The translations under genes were made by a program, and so were the position numbers. This document shows, one piece after another, positions 17,216 through 27,868 of a DNA stretch of 64,000 nt (positions are counted from its first letter, which is position 1; each line of letters begins with the position of its first letter). The DNA is from Brevundimonas viscosa (GTDB taxonomy: Bacteria > Pseudomonadota > Alphaproteobacteria > Caulobacterales > Caulobacteraceae): the NCBI RefSeq assembly GCF_900116065.1, contig NZ_FOZV01000007.1:62001-126000 (forward strand). The letters are read 5' to 3'. The notes under the pieces are model-generated. The model was not told the origin of the DNA. It saw only the letters and a list, made by a program, of their open reading frames with translations, and did no database searches.

Positions 17216-17898
17216 TCAGATCCGCTCCAGGCCGGTGATCCGGTCGGCCTCGGCCTCGACGGCGGTGAGGCGGGCGGTCCAGTCGGCGGCGACCTCGGCG
17301 ACGCCCGCGCCTTCGGGATAGCGCGTCTCGTCCCAGACGATGGCGCCCTTGCCGAAGGGCAGGGGCAGAAGCGCCCGGTCCCAGCTGTCCAGGCGGATGG
17401 CCGGCTTGCAACTGAGGCCGATGAACAGGACCGGCGCGCCGGAGAGCTTCGCCATAAGGGGGAAGCCCTCGGCCATGGTGCGGGCCGGGCCGCGCGGACC
17501 GTCGGGGGTGACGCCCAGCGCCCCGACCTTGAGCTGCTTCAGTCCGTCGCGCAGGGCCTGGGAGCCGCCCTTGGCGCGATCCAGCTTGTCCTTGTTGGCC
17601 GAGGAGCCGCGGATGGCCGGAAAGCCGAGGCGGCCGACCGCGCGGGCGATGAACTGGCCGTCGGGGCTGAGCGAGATCAGGGCCTTGGCCGGGGTGGCGC
17701 GATCCAGCGGCCAGCAGGCGGGGCTGAGGGCGATGCGCGAGTGCCAGAAGGCGCACAGCACGCCGCCGCCCCGCTTCCAGATGGCCTCCGGGACCTGCTG
17801 GTTGACGTGGGTCCAGCGAATGGTGGCGAAGCAGAAGCGCATCCAGCTGGCCAGGGTCCAGGCGAGGACGGCCTGGATCACGGGATTGCGGAGCGGCC

Positions 17899-17902
<4 letters not shown>
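17216..17902 (-). CDS. DUF374 lysophospholipid acyltransferase-family protein
   Basis: A 228-residue protein of the DUF374 family. It shows an acyltransferase-like FWHSRIALSP, with His in place of a classic HX4D start, then SLSPDGQFIA, IRGSSANKD and VTPDGPRGPA. These proteins sit beside waaA and msbA in many alphaproteobacteria and are presumed to acylate lipid A or Kdo-lipid intermediates. The ATG overlaps the msbA stop (ATGA). The exact acceptor is not known. Confidence 0.88.
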
Positions 17903-19749
<1,847 letters not shown>

Positions 19750-19833
19750 CGGTCCGAGGTCGGACGGAGGCGGAGGGAAGTCAAGCGATGTGGATCACCG
19801 AACTTTCCCCGACGGCTTGCGCGCCGGCCGGCG

Positions 19834-20874
19834 TCAGCCGCGTTCGCCGGGCTCCTGCCGGTAGTTGTGCCGCGGCGGCGAGGGCAGCGGCTCCGCGTCC
19901 GGCGGCGGCAGGTCGCCATAGTAGTCCGGCGGCGGCGGCGGCGCGACATGCACCTCGCCCGGGACCACGTGCACCGCGGGAGCCTCGACATGGACGGGCG
20001 GGGCCTCGACGGTGACGGGCGGGGCGGTCACCACCGTCGGCGGAGCGACGTGCACCTCAGGCGCGGCGACGTGGATCTCCGGACCGGCGACATGGACCGG
20101 CGGCGACTGCACGTAGACCGGCGGCGCCTGGACATACACAGGCGGCGCGGCGTGGACGACCGGGGGCTCGAAATAGACCTCGGGCGGCCGCACGTGGATC
20201 TCGGGCGGAGCGACGCGGACCGGCGGAGGGGCGACCTCGATGTGTCGGCGCTCCGCATGGTAGTCGCGCTCGTCGTACCAGCTCTCCGACCGCTCGTAGC
20301 GTTCTTCCTCGTAGTACGACTCCGACCGCTCATAGACGGCTTCTTCGCGCTCGTAGCCGTAGCCGTAGTCGCGAGGCGGCGGGGCGCAGTCGCAGCCGCG
20401 GCGGAAGGCGGGCGCGCCGCGCCAGCCGATGTATTGGCGGCCGAAGCCATGCACGGCGTAGCCGAACGGCGCGCTGACCGGGCCGGGGCCGAGATGTTCG
20501 ATCGGGCCGTAGTAGGCTTCCGAATAGCCGTAGCCTCCGCCCTCGGCGTAGCCGCCGCCGCCGACGTAGACGGTCCCGCCGCCCCGCGCGGCGCCGGCCC
20601 CGCGCGACCAGGTGCGGGCGTTCAGATGGCTGCGGGCGTCGGCTGCGGCGTACGCCCGCGCCGAGGCGCTGGCGTTGGCGTTGACGTTCACATTGACGTT
20701 GGCGTGGCCGCCGTAATGCGGCGGGGGCGGCGGCGGGCGATGATGGCCGCCGCCTCCGCAGCCGCCTCCGCAACCCGGCGGACCCCCCGGTCCTCCCCGC
20801 TCGCCTGCGAAGGTCGGCCCGGCCGCCAGGAGGAACGCCGCCGCGGTGGCTGCGACCAGAGGGTGTATCGGCAT
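19834..20874 (-). CDS. Exported repetitive Pro/Val/His-rich protein
   Basis: A 346-residue protein with a signal peptide (about 1-24) preceded by a strong AAGGAG site, which fixes the start at 20874. The mature protein falls into low-complexity zones: Gly/His/Pro (about 25-58), an Asn-Val then Asn-Ala/Ser-Ala alternation (about 59-78), a Gly/Tyr-rich part, an acidic Glu/Tyr/Ser patch (about 180-205), and from about 212 a run of 6-8-residue repeats of the type APPxVxV, such as PPVYVQ, PEVHVA and PPVHVE. The alternating Val pattern predicts beta-strands or polyproline. I do not recognise a family; a surface or stalk-associated envelope protein is a guess. Confidence 0.75.
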   Translation of the reverse strand: MPIHPLVAATAAAFLLAAGPTFAGERGGPGGPPGCGGGCGGGGHHRPPPPPPHYGGHANVNVNVNANASASARAYAAADARSHLNARTWSRGAGAARGGGTVYVGGGGYAEGGGYGYSEAYYGPIEHLGPGPVSAPFGYAVHGFGRQYIGWRGAPAFRRGCDCAPPPRDYGYGYEREEAVYERSESYYEEERYERSESWYDERDYHAERRHIEVAPPPVRVAPPEIHVRPPEVYFEPPVVHAAPPVYVQAPPVYVQSPPVHVAGPEIHVAAPEVHVAPPTVVTAPPVTVEAPPVHVEAPAVHVVPGEVHVAPPPPPDYYGDLPPPDAEPLPSPPRHNYRQEPGERG

Positions 20875-20987
20875 GGGACAGACTCCTTCTACTGCAAGGA
20901 GATCAGGCAAGGGGCGGGCCGTACCGTGCGCCGGACCGGGACCGCGGGGCCGATGACGCCGGGCCCGGGACAGGCTATCTCCGCCCC

Positions 20988-21653
20988 ATGTCGCGCTACG
21001 ACCTCTCCACCCGCGCCGGCCGCTTCAGGGCCCGCTGGGACTATGTGTGGAAGGACCACGCCTTCCTGCGACGGTGGTTCATGAACGCCCACTGGCTGGG
21101 GCCGGACCTGGTGCGGACCAACCAGCCGTCGCCCCGGCAGCTGGCGTACTGGAAGTCGCAAGGCATCAGGACGGTCATCAACCTGCGCGGGGCGCGGGAC
21201 GAGGCCTACTATGCGCTGGAGAAGGACGCCTGCGCGCGACTGGGCCTGACCCTGATCGACGCGCCGCTGGACAGCCGCGACCCGCCGCAGCGGGATCGCA
21301 TCCACCGGGCGCGGGAGCTGTTCCGGACCATCGAGTATCCGGTGCTGATCCACTGCAAGTCGGGCGCGGACCGGGCGGGGATGATGGCGGTGCTGTACCG
21401 CCACTTCCACCTGGGGGAGCCGATCTCGGAGGCCATCCGGCAGCTGGACAAGAAGTACCTGCACCACCGCGAGGGGCTGACCGGCGTGCTGGACTACACG
21501 CTGGAGAAGTACCTCAGGGAGGTGGAGCCGACCGGGCTCAGCTTCATCGACTGGATCGACAGCGAGGCCTACGATCCGAAGGCGATCCGGGCCGAGTTCA
21601 AGGCGCAGTGGTGGGGCACGCTGCTGACCGAGAAGTTCCTGCGCCGGGAGTGA
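20988..21653 (+). CDS. Tyrosine/dual-specificity protein phosphatase
   Basis: A 221-residue cytoplasmic phosphatase. The signature HCKSGADRAG (His122, Cys123, Arg129) is the CX5R loop that carries out phosphocysteine catalysis. The general acid is probably an Asp in APLDSRDPP. QSxGIRTVINLRG-like text at about 55-68 matches the DSP/PTP family found beside lipid A and polyphosphate genes. The substrate is unknown and may be a phospholipid or a phosphorylated sugar. It is tail-to-tail with the following small gene. Confidence 0.88.
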   Translation: MSRYDLSTRAGRFRARWDYVWKDHAFLRRWFMNAHWLGPDLVRTNQPSPRQLAYWKSQGIRTVINLRGARDEAYYALEKDACARLGLTLIDAPLDSRDPPQRDRIHRARELFRTIEYPVLIHCKSGADRAGMMAVLYRHFHLGEPISEAIRQLDKKYLHHREGLTGVLDYTLEKYLREVEPTGLSFIDWIDSEAYDPKAIRAEFKAQWWGTLLTEKFLRRE

Positions 21654-21878
21654 TCAGCCCCAGGGGCCGCGGGCGGGGCCGGACGGCGGATCTCCCGGGC
21701 GGTTCCGGTTGGCGATTTCGGCCTCGCGGCGCGCCTTGCGGTCGGCCTCCCAGCGCGTGAACCAGCGCCGCCAGTCGCGCTCGCCACGCAGGACGAACAG
21801 CCAGAGGGCCAGCGTGCCCAGCATGAAGACGAGGCTGGCGATCTCCTCGGCGCCGAGCGTGCGTCCGAACAGGGTCAC
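21654..21878 (-). CDS. Small single-pass membrane protein (74 aa)
   Basis: The protein has one membrane helix at about 12-30 (IASLVFMLGTLALWLFVL) and then a charged cytoplasmic tail rich in Arg and Trp ending in a Pro/Gly segment. Its start overlaps the stop of the next gene upstream by 4 bases, so the two small membrane proteins are coupled. The function is not recognised. Confidence 0.65.
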   Translation of the reverse strand: MTLFGRTLGAEEIASLVFMLGTLALWLFVLRGERDWRRWFTRWEADRKARREAEIANRNRPGDPPSGPARGPWG

Positions 21879-22063
21879 GGGCGCGGTTCGGCGTCGGGGC
21901 GGGACGGCGGGGCCGCGTCGGCGCGGGTGACCGGATCATTCCACGCGGTGTCGGTTTCGCCCGGGAGCGGGTCCGGCCGGTCGGCGGGCTTGCGGCGCAC
22001 GGCCCACAGCACGATGCCCACGCCGAGGACCAGCAGAACGACGACGATCAGGGTGGTGGTCAT
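21875..22063 (-). CDS. Small membrane-anchored protein (62 aa)
   Basis: It begins MTTTLIVVVLLVLGVGIVLW, a membrane helix at the extreme N-terminus, followed by a Pro/Asp-rich tail. A GGAGGG site lies 7 bases before this ATG and favours it over an ATG five codons upstream. It is coupled to the 74-residue membrane protein. The function is unknown. Confidence 0.62.
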   Translation of the reverse strand: MTTTLIVVVLLVLGVGIVLWAVRRKPADRPDPLPGETDTAWNDPVTRADAAPPSRPDAEPRP

Positions 22064-22126
22064 GGGCGGGCCCTCCATAGCGTGGCTGTCGCGGGGAAAG
22101 CGCGCCAGACGCCGCCGGGGTTCCGT

Positions 22127-22369
22127 CTACTGGCCGTCGCCGCGCGGGTCGATCAGCCGGTGGGCGTGGAGGATGAAGTATCGCATGTGCGCGTTGTCGA
22201 CCGTCGCCTGGGCCCGGGCCTTCCACGCCTTGCGGGCCTCCTCGTAGTTCGGGAAGGCGCCGACGAACTCGACCTTGGACAGGTCGCGGAACACCGGTGC
22301 GTCGAGGTGGCGCAGCTCGCCGCCGATGACGAGGTGAAGCAGCTGGGGCGTTTCGGTTTCGGCGGTCAT
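22127..22369 (-). CDS. DUF4170 family protein
   Basis: An 80-residue protein with the family pattern LHLVIGGELRHL, FVGAFPNYEEARKAWKA and ATVDNAHMRYFILHAHRL. DUF4170 is a conserved alphaproteobacterial family of unknown function, usually next to inositol-monophosphatase/cysQ and lipid A genes, which fits this neighbourhood. It is probably cytoplasmic. Confidence 0.85.
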   Translation of the reverse strand: MTAETETPQLLHLVIGGELRHLDAPVFRDLSKVEFVGAFPNYEEARKAWKARAQATVDNAHMRYFILHAHRLIDPRGDGQ

Positions 22370-22472
22370 GGGCGTTCCGGGTCGGGAGGGGTCACGGCGC
22401 GAGCGGAATAGGCGCTGTGGTCGGGGGGATCAAGGATTTGGCCGATCTCGACGCTTCTGGCATCATCTGCAG

Positions 22473-22736
22473 ATGGCGGATGAACCCGACAATCTGGTTC
22501 TGGTCTATCTGCGCCGCATCGACGCGAAGGTCGACGCGCTGGCGCAGCGCGTCGACGATCTGACGCACCGGATGTCCGCCGTGGAATCCGGACTCGCGGC
22601 CGTCCGTCGGGATCTGGGGTATCTGGCCGAGGCCGACGCCCGCCTGCAGTCCGCCTTCGACCGGCTGAGGCAGGATGTCGACCGGATCGAGCGCAGGCTG
22701 GACCTCGCGGAGGAGCCTGCGCCTAGCCCGCTGTAG
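22473..22736 (+). CDS. Short coiled-coil protein
   Basis: An 87-residue protein that is almost entirely heptad coiled coil (about 14-78): RRIDAKVDALAQRVDDL, then RMSAVESGLAAVRRDL and ADARLQSAFDRLRQDVDRIE. Similar 70-90-residue proteins are widespread in Rhizobiales and Caulobacterales without known function. Its 3' end overlaps the convergent cysQ-like gene by 14 bases. Confidence 0.7.
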   Translation: MADEPDNLVLVYLRRIDAKVDALAQRVDDLTHRMSAVESGLAAVRRDLGYLAEADARLQSAFDRLRQDVDRIERRLDLAEEPAPSPL

Positions 22737-23526
22737 CCGGGAGCGGGATCGACAGCGTGCGGCGGACGATCTGGGGGTGCAGTGCCGGAGCGGCGCAGAC
22801 GAGGCTGTTCTGTCGCGGATCGGGGCGGTTGAAGCGCCAGGCGCCGCCGTGGTGGTCGCTGACCCGGCCGCCCGCCTCCTCGACGATCAGGGCCCCGGCG
22901 CAGACGTCCCAGTCCCACTTCGGCGTGAGCGCGATGGCTGCGTCGAAGGCGCCGGCGGCGACCAGGGCGATGCGGTAGGCGATGGCGTTGCGTTTCTCGA
23001 ACCGCATCGCGGGCCACGGCTCGGGCCAGTGGGGACCTTCCAGAAGGCGGGCGTCGGCGAGCACCGAGGCGTCGTCGAGGTCGGTGGTGTCGGAGGCGCC
23101 GATCGGGGCATCGTTCAGGGTGGCGCCGCCGCCGAGGGTCGCGGCGAAGGTCTCGCCGAGCGTCGGGGCATGGATGACCGCGGCGACGGGGCGGCCGTCC
23201 TCGACCACGGCCACGGGGATGCACCACCACGGCTTGTTCTTCATATAGGCGACGGTGCCGTCGATGGGGTCGACCACGAAGACCCGGCGGCGGGCCAGGC
23301 GGTCCGGGCCGTCGGCCGTCTCTTCCGACAACCAGCCGTAGTCGGGGCGGGCGGTCAGCAAGGCGTCGCGGAGCAGACGATCGACCGCCATGTCGGCGGA
23401 GGTGACGGGCGAGCCGCCCGATTTGGACCAGATCTTCAGCCCCTTCTCGCGTTCGGCGAGGGCCAGCCGGCCCGCCTCGGTCGCCGCGTCGAGGATCAGG
23501 GCCAGATCGGCTGCGAGACCGCTCAT
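22723..23526 (-). CDS. Inositol-monophosphatase family, CysQ-like bisphosphate nucleotidase
   Basis: A 267-residue Mg-dependent phosphatase. Metal-binding motifs are the Glu pair in WLSEETADG, the FVVDPIDGTVAYMK loop (DPxDGT) and WDWDVCAGALIVEEAGG near the C-terminus. The family includes CysQ (removes 3'-phosphate from PAP) and SuhB; the DPIDGT with following NKPWWC favours the CysQ-like branch in alphaproteobacteria. It overlaps the PmbA-like gene by 4 bases and is cotranscribed with it. Confidence 0.85.
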   Translation of the reverse strand: MSGLAADLALILDAATEAGRLALAEREKGLKIWSKSGGSPVTSADMAVDRLLRDALLTARPDYGWLSEETADGPDRLARRRVFVVDPIDGTVAYMKNKPWWCIPVAVVEDGRPVAAVIHAPTLGETFAATLGGGATLNDAPIGASDTTDLDDASVLADARLLEGPHWPEPWPAMRFEKRNAIAYRIALVAAGAFDAAIALTPKWDWDVCAGALIVEEAGGRVSDHHGGAWRFNRPDPRQNSLVCAAPALHPQIVRRTLSIPLPATAG

Positions 23527-24875
23527 TTCCCGGCGATGGCGACCGCGTCGAACAGCAGCGACGGGCTGTTGAAGCTGCCGCGGAACTCAAGGTCGGAGCC
23601 GGGGACGAGGCGCGCCCAGAGGTCCTTCAGATTGCCGGCGACGGTGATCTCGCTGACCGGGTGGGCGAGCGCGCCGCCCTCGAACCAGAAGCCGGAGACG
23701 CCGGCCGACCAGTCGCCGGTGTTGGCGTTCAGCGACGGCCCGAACATGGAGGTGATCAGCAGCCCGGTTCCGGCGTCGGCCATCAGGCCGGCGAGATCTC
23801 TGTCGCCGGGCTCGAGGTGCAGGTTATGGGTCGACACGCCGGGCGGGCCGGCGAGACCGCGCGAGGCGTGGCCCGTGGACGCCAACCCCAGCTGCGCGGC
23901 CGAGGCGGTGTTGAGCAGCCAGGTGGTCAGGACGCCGCCCTCGACGATGGCCTGGCGCGTCACCTCGACGCCCTCGTCGTCGAAGGGCGCGGAGCCGAGA
24001 CCGCGCGGGCGGAAGGGATCGTCGATCAGGTCGACGCCGGGCGGCAGCACCGTCTGGCCCAGACGGTCCTTGAGGAAGGAGGTTCCCCGCGCGATCGACG
24101 GCCCGGAAATGGCGCCGAGCAGGGGCGACAGAACCTGCGCCGCGACGCGGTTCTCGAAGATGACGGGGGCGGTGGTCGAGGCGATCTTGCGCGGGCCGAC
24201 GCGGGCGACGGCGCGGCGAGCGGCCTCGGCGCCGATGGTCTCCGGCGTGGGAAGGTCAGAGAGGTGGCGCACGGCGCGGTGCTCGCCGCCACGCTCCATG
24301 GCGCCGTCCTTCTCGGCGATGACGCCGACGCCGAGCGAGAAGGCCGAACCCTGCCATGCGCCGTCGAAGCCGTGCGAGGTGACCAGACGCCAGCGGCTGG
24401 CGGAGGTCGCGGCGTGGCCGCCTTCGGAGCGGGCTACGCCTTCGACGGCCAGCGCGACGGCTTCGGCTTCGGCGGCGGCGGCCTCGAGTTCGGCGGCGCC
24501 GCGTTCGGTCGGGTCGAACAGGTCGAGGTCCGCGAAAGGCGTCCGCGCAAGACGGTCCTGCGGCGCAAGGGCGGCGTAGGGATCCTCCGGGGCGAGGCTC
24601 GCCATGGCCACGGCTCGCTCGACGAGCCGGGCTCGTGTGGCATCCGAAAGGTCCGAGGCGGAGACGGTCGCCTGACGGCGGCCGATGAAGACCCGCAGGC
24701 CGAGGTCGCGACTTTCCTCGCGCTCGACGTCCTCGAGCCGGCCGTTGCGGACGCCGACGGAGAGCGAGGCGCGCTCGGAGGCGACGGCTTCGGCGGCGTC
24801 GGCGCCCGCCCTGAGGGCGGCGGCGACAAGATCGGGCAGGATGTCGGGAGAGGCGGCGTCAGACGGGGAGGTCAT
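23523..24875 (-). CDS. pmbA: TldE/PmbA-family metalloprotease subunit
   Basis: A 450-residue PmbA/TldE homologue. It shows SERASLSVGVRNGRLEDVER at the N-terminus, FDGAWQGSAFSLGVGVIAEKDG in the middle and TGHASRGLAGPPGVSTHNL towards the C-terminus, all typical. PmbA partners with TldD, which supplies the zinc site, to degrade unfolded peptides and process modified peptides; tldD is not in this window. The start codon at 24873-24875 is well placed, and the coupled cysQ-like gene follows. Confidence 0.92.
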   Translation of the reverse strand: MTSPSDAASPDILPDLVAAALRAGADAAEAVASERASLSVGVRNGRLEDVEREESRDLGLRVFIGRRQATVSASDLSDATRARLVERAVAMASLAPEDPYAALAPQDRLARTPFADLDLFDPTERGAAELEAAAAEAEAVALAVEGVARSEGGHAATSASRWRLVTSHGFDGAWQGSAFSLGVGVIAEKDGAMERGGEHRAVRHLSDLPTPETIGAEAARRAVARVGPRKIASTTAPVIFENRVAAQVLSPLLGAISGPSIARGTSFLKDRLGQTVLPPGVDLIDDPFRPRGLGSAPFDDEGVEVTRQAIVEGGVLTTWLLNTASAAQLGLASTGHASRGLAGPPGVSTHNLHLEPGDRDLAGLMADAGTGLLITSMFGPSLNANTGDWSAGVSGFWFEGGALAHPVSEITVAGNLKDLWARLVPGSDLEFRGSFNSPSLLFDAVAIAGK

Positions 24876-24921
24876 GCCCCGATATGGCCGGGCGCTCTCG
24901 CGGGCGCAACCGCCGCCCCGA

Positions 24922-26751
24922 TCAGTTCTCCCGGGCGATCGGATAGAGCCGGTAGCGCTCGTCGTAGAAGGGCGTGCGTTCGTAGAACCACTGCAGGCGC
25001 GCGTCGCTGTCGGCGGCGAACGCCGGGTCGGCGGCCAGCCTGGCTTCGAACTCGGCCTTGAGCGCCGGATCGGCGGCGAGCATGCGTTCGGCCAGCGGCG
25101 CGATGGCGTAGCCCTCGATATACTCGACGCGGCTCAGCACCTCGGGGAAGAGGCCCCAGGCGAACAGGCTCTCGGAGGACTGCGGCTCGAGCAGCAGGAC
25201 GACGATGTCGCCGAGCGGCTGGTCGGTCGGGACGCGGACCGACCCGGGCTGGAAGGTCCAGTCACGGCGCTCCGGCGTCACCGAGGTCACGGCGACGGGC
25301 ACGTGCCCTTCATTGGCGCGGGTCGCCAGCTTCGGGTCGTCGAGGCGGAGCATCTCGACCTGAACGGTGCGCGGCGCATCGAGCGTCTCCATGGTCACCC
25401 CGTGGGCGCGCAGGCGCTCAATGACGTCGGACCGGTGCGCGGGCACCCAGTAGGCTTCCGGACGTCGCAGCGTCAGGGTCGGATGTGAGCCGTAGAAGGG
25501 CATGGCCCAGGGCTCGGGGTCGGGTTCGCCGAGCCAGCGGACCTCCTGCCGGCCGGAAGCCGGGCTGTCGTACATCTCGTAGCGAATGCCCTTGAAAGCC
25601 CGGGTGGTCGTGGGCGTCTCGTCGGCGACGAAGTTGGCGGGGATTTCGGCCGGGCGCAGGGCGCTGTCCTCGGCGATGGCGGCGCGCAGGTCGGCGCCGT
25701 GTTCGGCCAGCAGGCGCATCGCCTGTTCGAGGAAGACGTAGGTCCCGAGCACGCGCTGCTCGTGCGGCTTGAGGCTGTGGTTCTCGATCAGGATGGTCGG
25801 CACATGGGCGGCCGAGCCCCAGCCGTTGGAGAAGCGCTCGCCGAGGCCGCCGTCGGACAGTCCGGCGCGGGGATCGGAGTCGTCGACGCCGAAGACCAGC
25901 TCGCCTGGGATGTGGCCTCGGGCCTCGAGCGCGGCGTTCATGGCCGGCTTGAAGGCGGAATCGAGCCAGCGGGCGATGGCCGGAGAGCGCGACCAGACGC
26001 CGTTCTCGCCATTGTACCCGTAGGTGACGTCGTACTGGTAATCCATGCCGTCGGTGACGTGGACGTCGACGTAGAGATCGGGACGGTACTTCAGGATCAG
26101 GCCGCGGACGGCGCGCATCTCGACCTGGTCGAGCTTGAGGTAGTCGCGGTTGAGGTTCTGGTTGGTGGCGGTGTTGCGCCAGCCCTGAACGCGCGGCCCG
26201 CGCTGGTTCGGGCGGGCGTAGGCCGAGGCGCGCTCGTGGCCGTCGACGGACAGGATGGGGATCAGGATCAGGTTGACCCGGTCCAGCAGTTCATCCTTGC
26301 CATGGAAGGCGATGTCGCGGAGCAGCATCATGCCTGCGTCCTTGCCGTCGATCTCGCCGGGATGGATGCCGGCCTGGGCCAGCAGCACGGGTTTGGCCGG
26401 ATCGAAGGCGGCGCCGTCCTTCGAGGCGATGACGGCGTAGATCGGCCGGCCCTCGGGCGAGACGCCGAACTGCTCGATGCGGATCAGGTCCGAGGCGGCG
26501 TCCAGCCGGTCGAACCACGCGCGGGTGTCGGCATAGGTCGGGCTGAAGTCATGCGCCGGGTCGGCCTCGAACGGCGTTACCCACGGATCGGAAGCGTCGC
26601 GCAGCAGGTCGCGGCTGGCTCCGTCCCACGCCGGCGCGGGCGGCAGGAAGGGCTGGTCCCACGGAGCGGCGTTGGACAGGGGCGGGGTCTGGGACATGGC
26701 GAGACTCGGCGACAGGACGAGGGCGGCGCAAAGGAGCGGGAGGAGACGCAT
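24922..26751 (-). CDS. M14-family zinc carboxypeptidase, exported
   Basis: A 609-residue protein with a signal peptide (about 1-20, ending AMSQ). The M14 zinc motif HxxE appears in QAGIHPGEIDGKDAG at about 121-126, followed by SVDGHERAS, NLNRDY and the third ligand region VDVHVTDG. After the peptidase domain (to about 400) there is an additional beta-rich C-terminal region seen in the large Caulobacter/Xanthomonas M14 proteins. It is expected to trim peptides in the periplasm. The start was chosen at MRLLPLLCAAL, where the signal peptide begins. Confidence 0.9.
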   Translation of the reverse strand: MRLLPLLCAALVLSPSLAMSQTPPLSNAAPWDQPFLPPAPAWDGASRDLLRDASDPWVTPFEADPAHDFSPTYADTRAWFDRLDAASDLIRIEQFGVSPEGRPIYAVIASKDGAAFDPAKPVLLAQAGIHPGEIDGKDAGMMLLRDIAFHGKDELLDRVNLILIPILSVDGHERASAYARPNQRGPRVQGWRNTATNQNLNRDYLKLDQVEMRAVRGLILKYRPDLYVDVHVTDGMDYQYDVTYGYNGENGVWSRSPAIARWLDSAFKPAMNAALEARGHIPGELVFGVDDSDPRAGLSDGGLGERFSNGWGSAAHVPTILIENHSLKPHEQRVLGTYVFLEQAMRLLAEHGADLRAAIAEDSALRPAEIPANFVADETPTTTRAFKGIRYEMYDSPASGRQEVRWLGEPDPEPWAMPFYGSHPTLTLRRPEAYWVPAHRSDVIERLRAHGVTMETLDAPRTVQVEMLRLDDPKLATRANEGHVPVAVTSVTPERRDWTFQPGSVRVPTDQPLGDIVVLLLEPQSSESLFAWGLFPEVLSRVEYIEGYAIAPLAERMLAADPALKAEFEARLAADPAFAADSDARLQWFYERTPFYDERYRLYPIAREN

Positions 26752-26793
26752 GACGGCTTCCTCGTCCAATCGGAGCGGCGGGGCAAGCGCCGG

Positions 26794-27081
26794 TCAGAGC
26801 GCCGAGGCGCCGGGATGGTCCGGGGCGAGGGTCGAAAGGCTGTGCGGCGCGACCGCGGACCCGACGGCCGTGACGAGGTAGATGGCGATGTGCAGGCCGA
26901 TCAGAACGGCGAACAGGCGGGCGCGTCGCGCGAACGCGGCGGGGACCACGAGCGCCAGGTAGAGCGCCATGGTGAAGCCATAGGCGGTCAGAACCACGAC
27001 GGCGTCGGGCCTGCCGACGTTGGCGGCCACCGTCGCCAGAACCATCAACAGGTTGGCGGCCACCGTCAGCAGGAGGACCAC
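26794..27081 (-). CDS. Small multi-pass membrane protein (95 aa)
   Basis: Three hydrophobic helices (about 2-20, 27-48 and 56-78). A GTG at 27081 is the only reasonable start because a TGA lies four codons upstream. The gene follows the next membrane protein by 12 bases on the same strand, so the two are probably an operon and perhaps partners. No family was recognised. Confidence 0.55.
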   Translation of the reverse strand: MVLLLTVAANLLMVLATVAANVGRPDAVVVLTAYGFTMALYLALVVPAAFARRARLFAVLIGLHIAIYLVTAVGSAVAPHSLSTLAPDHPGASAL

Positions 27082-27093
27082 CTTCTTGTTGGC

Positions 27094-27414
27094 TCAGAAG
27101 TGGTCGTCCAGCGACTGGCCGTCGGCGAAATCATGGGGAAAGATCAGCGAAGCGGCGATGAAATAGACCAGCGCGATGCCCAGGCCCGCGACGAGCAGGC
27201 CGTAGCTTAAGGGCAGGTGGCGGAAGTTGGTCCAGGCCGAGTCCCAGAAGCTGGCGATGTCCAGACCCACGAACAGGGCCAGCATGGGCGTGAGGTAGCC
27301 GATGCGGATCTTGCGGCGATGCTGGATGGCCGTGGCCACGCCGGTGGCGATGACCGCCACCGACAGGCCAAGCAACAGCCCGTAAAAGCTGAAGAAGAAT
27401 TCGAAGGCGCTCAT
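27094..27414 (-). CDS. Small membrane protein (106 aa)
   Basis: Hydrophobic helices at about 4-27, 41-58 and 71-92, with a short basic loop (QHRRKIRIGY) between the first two. Sequence features such as FFFSFYGLLLGLSVAVI suggest an integral inner-membrane protein. It precedes the 95-residue membrane protein. The function is not recognised. Confidence 0.6.
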   Translation of the reverse strand: MSAFEFFFSFYGLLLGLSVAVIATGVATAIQHRRKIRIGYLTPMLALFVGLDIASFWDSAWTNFRHLPLSYGLLVAGLGIALVYFIAASLIFPHDFADGQSLDDHF

Positions 27415-27434
27415 GGCGCGCCGTCAGACCCGCG

Positions 27435-27767
27435 TCAGCGGTTCCGCTTGGCCTCGAGACGGTCGACGGTCCGCTGCGCCGCATCCCGGCGGGCGGTGAG
27501 CGCGGCGATCTGGCGTTGCTGGTCCGCCGAGAGCCCGCCGGCGGACTCGCCCGCGGCGCGGATGTCAGAGATCTGGCCGTCCAGTTCGCTGACCTCGTCC
27601 TCGGCGTCGTACAGGCGGTTCAGTTCGGCCTCGGAAAGCGACGGGCGACGCGGCGCCTGTCGGGCGGCGCCCCGCCCGGTGAGCACCTGGGCATCGGCGG
27701 CGACCGGAATGGTGACGACCGGCGCGGCGATGGCGAGGGCGAGAACAGCGACAAGGGTGCGCTTCAT
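27435..27767 (-). CDS. Exported coiled-coil protein
   Basis: A 110-residue protein with a signal peptide (about 1-26, ending AADAQ) and a mature coiled coil (about 45-108) including LSEAELNRLYDAEDEVSEL and QIAALTARRDAAQRTVDRLE. The start MKRTLVAVLALAIAA is clear. It is probably a small periplasmic protein; I do not recognise a family. Confidence 0.65.
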   Translation of the reverse strand: MKRTLVAVLALAIAAPVVTIPVAADAQVLTGRGAARQAPRRPSLSEAELNRLYDAEDEVSELDGQISDIRAAGESAGGLSADQQRQIAALTARRDAAQRTVDRLEAKRNR

Positions 27768-27868
27768 TGAGGGAGGTCTCCGCGGAAGGAATTCGCGCGA
27801 GATTATTACCGTTCCTTCATTTGAAAAGCCCTTTTGGGCCACAATTCGCAGGACTTTGAAGCTCGCAG

